Shown: positions 55,570-64,000 of the stretch, one piece after another
Numbering within the stretch: the stretch's first letter is position 1
Layout of the letters: each line of letters starts with the position of its first letter
Notes under the pieces: model-generated
Database searches by the model: none
What the model was told of the DNA's origin: nothing
Seen by the model: only the letters and a program-made list of their open reading frames with translations
Program-made: the position numbers and the translations under genes
From: Sycobia sp. Sy_11
Lineage: Eukaryota; Arthropoda; Insecta; Hymenoptera; Epichrysomallidae
NCBI GenBank assembly: GCA_018907035.1
Contig: JACCIC010000123.1
Location: 806,001-870,000, forward strand
Reading direction: 5' to 3'
DNA: 64,000 nt

Positions 55570-57740
55570 CCCACCGGTGCCAACTGCAAAGGAGAGCACA
55601 GGTCAACTTACAGAGACTGCCCCAAAGACCCTAAGAAGGACAAGTGCCCTCAAAAACAAGTGAAGCCGGTAAATGTCCCTAAAACCGTTACTCGCCCCCC
55701 AGCTCACACAGAAAAAGAGCATCACCCCCAATCTTCATAAAAATCGGGCAAACCCACCCGTACCACATATGCGAGCATAGTGAGTAATAGAGCAGCATCA
55801 GCGACATCGTTGCAAATCAACTCAGCTCCCATTGCGTCCGAACTGCAAAACATCATAATTCAGTTCGCCACGAACATTACCATCGCTCTCTGCAGACCGA
55901 ATAATGATTAATCCTGAGATAAAGATCCTCAAATGGAACGCCAACGGCATCTTCTGCAGAAATAGATCTCTAAAACTCCTCCAACTCCTGGAGGAGGAAA
56001 ACATCGGGATCACCTGCATCACAGAGACCCACCTCAACCCATCCCACAAACTCATCTTTCCAAACTACATCACATATAGGAAGGACAGAGAGCACTCTAA
56101 CGATGGGGGCGTGGCAGTCCTCGTCCACAAATCCCACCGCCACCGTGGAATTACAATTACCTCCATCTGCGAGACAATATGGGTTGAAATTTACTTCCAA
56201 AAAGGCCCCTTGAGGGTAATTGCATGCTATAACCCCCCATACCTCCAAAACAACTTTAAAGAAGTTGAAGAAAAGGCCAAGATCTTCGCATCATCTCTCA
56301 GCAATCAGTACTCACCTCTACCCAGCCCACCAGAACTCTCGCCCTTTCATGAGCATGTCACTCAGACAGCTCAACACTTCCTCCCTTCAAACAGGGACAT
56401 CACGCCTACCTCCCCCAAAGAGATAAGCGACATCATTCGCAGTCTCAAAAACAAGAAAACCCCTGGCGCTGACAAAATCAATAACAACACACTGAAAATC
56501 CTCTCTCTTAAACACATCATGTTCATCTGCAATATCATAAACGCAATGATGAGACATCAATACTTTCCCAAGGCCTGGAAAACGGCCATAGTGGTCTGTC
56601 TTCCAAAAGCCGAAAAGACCCTCAACGACCCCTCTATCGTTCCATCAGTCTTCTAAACTCCCTAAGCAAAGTGGCCGAAAGCGTTATCCTAAAATACCGC
56701 TCCACTCCGGTTACCAGCAAAAACCTCATACCTGACTGACAGAATAGGTTCCGCACAGGGCACAGTACCTGTCACCAACTTCTTAGAGTGATGGAACTCA
56801 TTGCTGACAACATGAACAGACGGCTGCACACAACCATGCTGCTGCTAGACGTCCAGCAAGGCTTCGATAGGGTATGGCATGACCGGCTCGTCTTCAAGCT
56901 CATTGTCAATGACATCCTCCGCTATCTGATCGGGACAATAAAGTTGATACTTTCAGACCGATTTATTCGAGTTAGGATAGGCACCTCTATCCACGCCCCA
57001 TAGGCCATCTCAGCCGGCGTCCCTCAAGGGTCTAAGCTCTCTCCCCCTACTCTTTACTTTTTTATGCCATGATCTTCCCACACAAGATACAATTACTAGA
57101 GCACTCTACGCGGACGATATTGCCCTCATAGACGCCACTAAAACAATCTGCCACAGCACCTCAAGGCTAAACAGATTTCTCCCACAGCTCATCAACTGGT
57201 ACCCACTGTGGAGACTCTCCATCAACGAGAGCAAGTCCACTGCAATCTTTATCTCCCGTACAAACCGCACCCTTCCAAACATAACGATCAAAGGCTTCTC
57301 CATCCCGTGTAGTCAATCGGTCAAATACGTCAAAGTGACGTTCGACAGAAACCTATCCTGGAACAAACACCTCCGCCTCACTAAGAGCAAAATGGTACTT
57401 AAGGAACACTCAAGTACTTAAAGAAACTAACATTCTTGCTCTCAACAATTACGCGAATAAATTCGCCAAAAATCTGAGAGAATCAATTAAACAATACCCG
57501 AACTCAGGAATCCAATCCCTGAGCAGTATTCTTCCTAAATCGACGGATCGATACAGGAGGCCTTGCCACCTGATCAACGATCCGTAACCCCATGAGCCAC
57601 CACCGCCCCGCCCCCGTGCTTCGTTTTCGTACGTAAGCCTCTGCCCGCATGAAGGCACAGCTCCTAAACTCACCAATTCCTCTCCCCTTTTTTATTACCA
57701 ATAAAACAAAAACAGTACAGAAAAGCAACGGGGAAAGAAA
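55570..57740 (+). mobile_element. jockey-clade LINE, internally deleted
   Basis: The order is ORF1 C-terminal zinc-knuckle remnant, ORF2 endonuclease N-terminus, then directly the RT domain, and a tail ending near 57740. The 5' part of ORF1 is missing at the junction with the Helitron-like fragment. Confidence 0.82.
55576..57440 (+). pseudogene. jockey LINE ORF1 tail and ORF2 (EN-RT)
   Basis: The ORF1 tail at about 55580-55670 reads RCANCKGEHRSTYRDCPKD. ORF2 starts at 55904: MINPEIKILKWNANGI, then CITETHLNP (endonuclease Glu), GGVAVLVHKS and RVIACYNPPY. It then jumps straight to the pre-RT region (EVEEKAKIFASSL, PKEISDIIRSLKNKKTPGADKI), so about half of the endonuclease, including the GDFN and SDH motifs, is deleted in frame. 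RT continues past a frameshift at about 56640, LLLDVQQGFDRVWH, AGVPQGSKLSP, and the YADD box at 57107-57118. Several stops make it inactive. Confidence 0.85.
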
Positions 57741-60317
57741 TATGTCATATGAAATATGATAAATCTAAATCGATAGACTTACTATATTTCCGTAAATCTT
57801 AGATAAATTATTATTATAAAAATATTAAAATTAGAAAAATGATATAGAAAATAGTTCTATAGTATATGTATTTTCATGTCAAATAAATTTCAGGACTAAG
57901 ACCATGTAGAAATTACATACTACAAGTAAGTTACGTGATGTACAAATTTTAAGTTAAAGTGCGCACGAAAATTAGAAGAATAGATTTTCTAGATTGTTAT
58001 AGTCTTCATTATTATATAAATGAATTTATTATATATAATAAATTCATTATTATATAAATTATTATATAAATGGATAGATAACTATTGTCCCTGGTGAGAA
58101 TGCATCGCATTGTCTTATTTGAACCGATTATTATTGTGCAAGTGGTATAAAGTATCAATTACTATTGTCTATTTCTTAGTCTGTGGTGAAAAACTTTTTC
58201 AAACAGCTTTTTAGCATTTTATGAAGTAACCATAAAAATCTATTTTTAAACCATAAATGTGACATTTTTATAGTCAAGCATAAATTGTAATTGAACTGTC
58301 TATTTAAATAGCATAAAAAATGACTAGAAAATGGGTAATGAAATAGAAAATCAAAAAAGTGAATTTTATTGCTTGTTATCATCTATAAACAACGTACTAC
58401 TCATTTCTAAAGAGAAGAAGAGAACCACTTTGAAAATAGAAGAGAGCCGGGGAAAGCTCTGTAAGAGCCAAAATGAACCGGCGAGGGCTCAGTGAGAGCT
58501 AAAGAGAACCAGTAAGAGCTAAAAAGCAAATATCAATTATTTAGTTTCAAAAATATTGGATTCTTATGAAAAATTAAATTATAAATCGAAAGTTACTCTT
58601 TTCATTTTTAATCTAATGATTATTTTCCAAGACAATATAGATTTTAAATAAAAAACATTAAATTATTATGAAAAAGTACATTTTAATCAAAATTCCCGCG
58701 GTCCTCACCTGCACGCGATAGAATTTATTAAAAAATAATTATCTCAAGAAAGCACAATTAGATATTATATCGCGACTATCTAAAAATTACCTAAAAATAT
58801 GCGATTGGATGTTCTCTGGTTTTCTTTAACTCTCTCCAGTTCTCTTCGACTCTCGTTCTTATCTTCCACACAATCTTATAGATGAAATTGGATGTACTGT
58901 TTAGTTGACGTTGAATTACAGAAGAGAAGCAAGAGAGCTCGGTAAGAGCCGAAAGAGAACTTTTGAAGAACTTGACTCTCAATCGGAGTTTTTTCTTTAA
59001 TAGTCCAGGCAAATTAGGTCCAAAATGGCCGACTTACCAGTATTTTCTCTAACGCTTATTTTTTTGCATTAAATGATAGCTGAGGATGTGTAGAATAATA
59101 CCCTAAATTGTCGGGTTCGTAACCTATCAGCAACGTGTTTATTTATTGCAAAATAGTAAAAAAATGCTTTTTTTACTTTTTCTTCGATAGTCTAAATAAT
59201 ATTGCTCTAATCGAAAAATGTTTCGTATAAAAGTTGTGCAGGAGATAATTCTGAACAAAAGTACGTACATTAAAAACTTAAAAAGTCAATTTTTCTATTG
59301 TTAAATAAACAAGGAAAATGGAAAAAATTGCTATAAAAATTGTTTAAACAATTGAAATTCGAAAATAATGGCGCAAATAGATGTTTTTTTATCTACTTAT
59401 AATGTGTTTCAAATTGCAAAGTGTACTTTCAATATGGCGACCAGTTGCAAAATTATTTATATTGCAACTTAACCATTGCGAAGTTCGCTAACAGCTGGGA
59501 ATTTTTTAATGCAGTAAAATGCAATCGTTAGAGAATATTAATAGTAATCAAAGCTGAAAAGGCGAGATTTTTAAACTAAATATTTATATTCTTTAAAGTG
59601 AAAGACGCCGTTGCTAGGGACGATATCTCGGAAGTTTTTAACGCTAAAATATTGAAACAAAATGCATCTTATTACGTTTAAAAAAGAAAAATTTTAAGCT
59701 CTCGCACATTTTCATACGACCAATAGAAGTTGAGAAACTTTTTGTTTAAACTATTGTTTATTACTTGCCATTTAATTAATATTTTAACTTGAAATTTGGC
59801 AAGGTGCAAGTATAAAGGTTAAACTATCTTTACATTTATTAACACATTCGAAATTATTAATAATTATATTAAAATGTAACATTTATAAAAAGTTTTTACG
59901 CGTGTCATCAGCGATGGCAGGCGGCGGCTATCTCTTCTCGCGCACTACGTCACAGAGAGCTCCAGCTACGTCGCTCTCGACCTTAATGGTAAAATAGAAT
60001 ATCTTTACCATAAAAGCAGCTATTTCGATGATTTTTTTTTAATTTAACATTATTTTTTCTAACCTTCATAGTGCTCTTGGTTCTAATACGTTAATTCTAT
60101 TATATACAGTGTATAATAACATAAATTAATTCTTTTAAACTTTATATTGATTTATTTAACAATTTCGAATTACTTTTACTTGATTTTTTGTCTTTATATT
60201 ATAATATTAACGTAATTCAATATTAGTTTTGCTCTTTTCTGATAATCAATTTTTAATATTGGTGCATATTTTCTCTGTTTCTGTCTATAATTCACTCAGT
60301 GCTGAAAATTATTATTT
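57741..60317. other. AT-rich stretch, no recognised gene
   Basis: Contains repeated AGAGAACC/GTAAGAGCT-like words at 58430-58530, recurring at 58910-58960 and, in opposite orientation, at 58800-58860. Otherwise nothing supportable. Confidence 0.4.
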
Positions 60318-60339
60318 ACAACACACACATACACACACC
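60318..60339. repeat. short ACAY microsatellite at the LINE 5' end
   Basis: Two ACAC units, one ACAT and two more ACAC units directly precede the R1-clade LINE. Some R1-clade LINEs (Waldo) are known to target ACAY repeats. Confidence 0.7.
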
Positions 60340-60501
60340 AGTGTGGAGTTTTGTTGCTTTCTCCCATCTGGCGCCTCCCCAGGTTGCGGATAGAGGATGG
60401 CTCGCTACAATTTGTAGAGGGCACTGAGGAAATAAAATACTCAGGGCGGACAGAAAAAGCTAATAGGGAGGGCCTCCCGAACTTCAGGCCAATTATGACT
60501 A

Positions 60502-61871
60502 ATGTTTGGTATAAACAAGGATATACCCCAGGGAGTAACACCGGCAAGACCGGTCAATCTCCTCATCGATTCCGATAGAGTGCAAGCCTCTATGGTCGGT
60601 GGTAGCCCCTCGGATTCTGGGGAGGGCAAATCAAACATAATCATAGATAGTACACTGGGTACTAAAGGAGATGTCATGATGGATCAAGAAACGACGGATG
60701 GAGAAATCTCCATCACGCGCAGAAACAATCACCTGGAGCAACTTGGTGAGAAGATCAGCCAATTGTTGGACTTTGTCAAAGATAGGCATAACGTGCACAA
60801 GACCATTAAGGATCTTGCTCGTTCCATTAATGCCTCATATAAATGCATTAGTATGGCAGAGGATGATCTATTATAGTATCAACGTCCTGGTACACATGAA
60901 GTGGTGACTCAGACTACGCCGAGTCTACGCTCTGACACCAAACGAAGCACAGCAGAAGCGATGGTTTCCACTCCTAAAACCATAGGTGGCAAAAGGACGA
61001 AAGAACCACCATTGGGCTCAAAGAGACCACTAGAGTCGGTCGGAGTACCTACAGGCAAGTCTGAAGCCAAAGAAAATCAATGGCAGACTATCAAGCGTAA
61101 GAAGCCCAAAGGCAAAGATAAAGAATTATCTAGTACACGCAGGCTTAATGGACGAAGTAGGCCTAACTCCATTTTGATTAAAGCCAATGAAGGAGTTACA
61201 TACGCGGAGGTACTGCGTCAAATAAAGAATGACCCGGAGCTATCTCATGTCAAGAATGAGGTTAACAGGATACGCAGAAATGCAAGCGGTGCCCTTGTAC
61301 TTCAGTTGGAACGGACAGCCAAAGATGCACATGAGTTGGCACGCATTGTTGAATCTAAGGTTGGCCATAGCGCATCCACTTCGGTCCTGACTAATCTCAT
61401 TACATTGGAGATTAAAGATATAGATGAGGTCACTTCAAAGGATGAAGTATTAGAGGCTCTGAGAACACACATCGAGCTAAAGGAGACTAACCTACTAATT
61501 GCTCGTTCCTTGCGGCAAGCTTATGGGGGTACTCAGACGGCGGTGGTGTCTGTACCATATAGCCACGCAGCTGAGCTACTACGTGCAGGGCATGTTCGAA
61601 TCGGATGGGTCAGCTGCAGAGTTCGAAAAAAACAGAAATAAAGCGCTGCTTCAGGTGTTGGCAGATTGGACATTTAGCGTTCGTGTGCTCGGGCCCTGAC
61701 AGAACTAAACTTTGCAGGCACTGCGGTGGAAAAGACCATCTATCCAAGCTGTGTGTAAACGGGCCCTGTTGTTTACTCTGTAAATGTGAAGGAAAAAAGG
61801 AGATTAACCATCCAGCATACAGCTATAAGTGCCCGATTACCGTGGAGTTTTTAAACAGACATAAAACATGA
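60502..61871 (+). pseudogene. LINE ORF1 (gag-like), one stop and one frameshift
   Basis: The frame from 60502 runs 124 residues to TAG (60874-60876) and continues in the same frame as 246 residues from 60901. It is basic and low-complexity at first (KRKKPKGKDKE), then has a conserved core (VTYAEVLRQIKNDPEL, LQLERTAKDAHELARIV) and ends RVRKKQK at an A7 run. One base out of phase, the frame goes on with three zinc knuckles (CFRCWQIGHLAFVC, CRHCGGKDHLSKLC, CLLCKCEGKKEINHPAYSYKC). This is the usual R1-clade ORF1 plan: RNA-binding gag with C-terminal CCHC motifs. It ends overlapping ORF2. Confidence 0.88.
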
Positions 61872-64000
61872 GAATACTCCAACTGAATACCAACCATTGC
61901 GTAGCAGCTCATGACCTGCTGAAACAGACAATAAAGGAGCTAAGAATAGACATTGCTGTAATCTCCGAACCATATTGTGACAGGGTCAGACCACAGCGCT
62001 GGATAAGTGACACAAGCAATAGAGCTGCCCTCTGGATTGGTCAAAATAGGCAGGTACTAAAGCAGTCGAGTCATCGGAGCGAATTGATATCCTGGGCTAA
62101 AATACAAGAAATATACCTCTTTAGTGTATATGCTCCTCCAAGCATGACGGACAAGCAGTTTGAAATCCTCGTAGCTAAATTAGTTGATGAAGCCATGGAC
62201 AAGAAACCATTATTAATCGGTGGCGATTTTAACGCGTGGTCCACAGCCTGGGGAAGCGCTTCAACAAATAACAGAGGTAGTATGCTGCTTGATGGCCTTA
62301 ATTCTCTTCAACTCCACGTGGTTAATAAGGGATCTGAATCCACTTTCATTAGGGGTGATAAACAATCAGTCATTGATGTAACATTCGCCAATGATGACTT
62401 GATTCAGCGGATCCTTAATTGGAGAGTAAGCGACCTTTACACCCACAGTGATCACAGGGCGATGTTGTATGAGATTGCAGAGAAGAAAGTAAAGAACAAG
62501 TGCAATGAGTGGATGCCCACACGGAAATGGAACATCAGATCGCTAGACTGTGAAGTGTTCGCCACTATAATATCAGAACAGCGTTTAGAATATGGTGCAC
62601 CAGGCCATCTGCCAAATGCACTCATGAAGCATATCTCTGGAGCATGTGATGCATCGATGACTAGGACTAAGAGCGGATTTAAACATCGTCAATCTGTCTA
62701 CTGGTGGACAAATGAAATTGCAGAACTGCGCAAACAATGTCATCGCGCACGTAGACTTGCCCAAAGAGCCCGCACCCATCGTGATACGTTTAATAGTTTA
62801 TTTAAAGAAGCACAGAGAGCGCTTGTCAAGGCCATTAAGGCAAGCAAGCGTCGATGCTGGCTTGAACTGTGTGCAGAGGCCAACAATGACTTATGGGGAC
62901 GACCATACAAAACAGTCATGGCACGATTGAGTAGGGCACCAATACAACCCACTAGCACGGTATTGATTGATAAGATTGTTTCCGCTCTCTTTCCCAATGA
63001 CATCCATGGGACTGTACTGCGCACGCAACACTCAGACGATATATCTCCTATAACAGAAATGGAGCTACATTATGCTTACGCTAAGACTAGAGACAATGCT
63101 GCCCCTGGCCCTGATGGTATCCCTAATGCGGCAGTTAAGTTGGCGATACAGAAGAATCCAGCTATATTTCTAAAAGTATATAATGCTTGTCTTCTTGAGG
63201 GTATTTTTCATGATTGCTGGAAAACTCAAAGGTTAGTCCTGTTACCTAAGGGCAATAAGCCACTTGATAATCCTTCATCATACAGGCCATTGTGTATGCT
63301 CGACACGGTAGGTAAAATATTTGAAAAAATAATATGTAGCCGACTGGAAGCATTCACTGAAGTTTGCACGGCTTATCCTCACGCCAATTTGGATTTCGGA
63401 AATCAAAATCAACAGTCGATGCCATTAAACTGGTAGTGTGTACCGCAAGAAATGCAATCAGTGGTAAGAGATTGAAAGGTGGCACTAAACAGTATTGTGC
63501 CATTGTCGCTCTAGATGTCAAGAATGCCTTTAATTCAGCGCGCTGGTCTTCTATTATGAGTTCTCTTAAAGAGTTCGGAGTACCTGGTTATTTACAGAAT
63601 GTCGTGGCCAGCTACTTTGAGAATAGGATAATATTATACCGAACGGATGAAGGCACTGTATCGCATAAGGTTACTGCGGGAGTCCCCCAAGGCTCAGTTA
63701 TGGAACCTATATTGTGGAATATTATGTATGATGGCGTGTTGAGGGTTCCACAACCGCCTGGTTCAATAACAGTAGGGTACGCCGACGATATCGCTCTAAT
63801 AGTGACGGCTAAGATCCTTGATGAACTTACTGAAAATGCCAATGAGGCAATCAGCAACATCAGTATATGGATTAAGACGGCTGGTCTACAATTAGCGGAG
63901 CACAAGACAGAAGTAGTTCTTGTCAGCAGTCGTAAGAAGGTAGATAGTATTACTCTTAAAGTTGGTAGCTGCCGCATTAGTTCTGCGCCATCCTTACGAT
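61868..64000 (+). pseudogene. LINE ORF2, AP endonuclease and reverse transcriptase
   Basis: It starts at the ATG of an ATGA overlap with the ORF1 stop, suggesting termination-reinitiation. Endonuclease: LQLNTNHC (Asn 9), VISEPYC (Glu 34), GGDFNAWSTAWGS and YTHSDHRAM. RT: NAAPGPDGIPNAAVK, SSYRPLCMLDTVGKIFEKI. Near 63361 a one-base loss shifts frame; the other frame continues SSRQFGFRKSKSTVDAI, ALDVKNAFNSARW, AGVPQGSV and GYADDIALI (catalytic pair at 63784-63789), open to the window end. Motifs fit the R1 clade. Either a lesion or a sequencing error; otherwise intact. Confidence 0.92.

Larger units (their letters stand above)
60340..64000 (+). mobile_element. R1-clade LINE, nearly intact, cut by the window end
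   Basis: A 5' leader of about 160 bp, ORF1, and an overlapping ORF2 with AP endonuclease and RT. Only three lesions are visible (one stop, two single-base frameshifts). The 3' part of ORF2 and the tail lie beyond the window. Confidence 0.9.

Noticed and set aside
57449..57728. Minus-strand ORFs at the jockey 3' end
   Set aside because: Shadows of the LINE tail with no independent support.

Overview
The window looks like a transposon-dense, AT-rich intergenic stretch of an insect genome. A hymenopteran such as an ant would fit, but only the repeat content points there (several mariner families, R1-clade and jockey-clade LINEs, Gypsy-type LTR elements, Helitron-like elements), so the assignment is tentative. 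I recognise no host protein-coding gene. The only candidate host signal is a promoter-like TATA/initiator pair near 4210-4247, followed by a CT microsatellite and a GC-richer block up to about 6300.

Layout: 1-9 kb is mostly unannotated, with microsatellites and a long inverted repeat (6840-7490). A mariner at 9032-11367 carries a 968-bp solo LTR and a four-fold 79-bp tandem repeat. From 12 to 19.7 kb lie mariner B pieces, a Helitron-like element with a 60-bp minisatellite, and a truncated mariner. From 21.2 to 23.8 kb a Helitron-like copy with a foldback palindrome and the same minisatellite is cut by an intact mariner. From 24.4 to 30.3 kb lie two decayed mariners, one inserted in the gag of a decayed Gypsy-like element, and an R1-clade LINE tail. 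From 30.4 to 36.1 kb is a second large Helitron-like copy with minisatellite and foldback, plus diverged dispersed repeats.

The centrepiece is 36.5-47.3 kb, a three-level nest. An R1-clade LINE is split by a 9-kb Gypsy-type LTR retrotransposon (37700-46706, minus strand, 4-bp target duplication ACTT). Its 3' LTR is in turn split by a near-perfect mariner (38395-39692, TA duplication). The Gypsy element has a tRNA-Lys-type primer binding site, a phased GGGAAAC slippery heptamer with a downstream stem, gag and pol broken by a few stops and frameshifts, an unusual proline-rich third ORF where env would lie, and a polypurine tract.

The most striking unexplained signal is in this element's LTR. 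Seven hairpins, each with a 13-nt loop built on GCTCA(A/G)C-N-CGCC, have different stem sequences. Six of them are grouped in pairs inside three outer stems, like three-way junctions. A diverged solo LTR at 53280-54423 keeps the architecture with different paired bases, which looks like covariation.

The right end holds another decayed mariner, a chimeric mariner, inverted dispersed repeats around the solo LTR, an internally deleted jockey-type LINE (55.57-57.74 kb), and a nearly intact R1-clade LINE (60.34 kb to the window end) next to an ACAY-type microsatellite. Two mariner copies with intact 347-residue transposases differing at two residues suggest recent activity of that family. All family calls rest on motifs read by eye; no database search was run.
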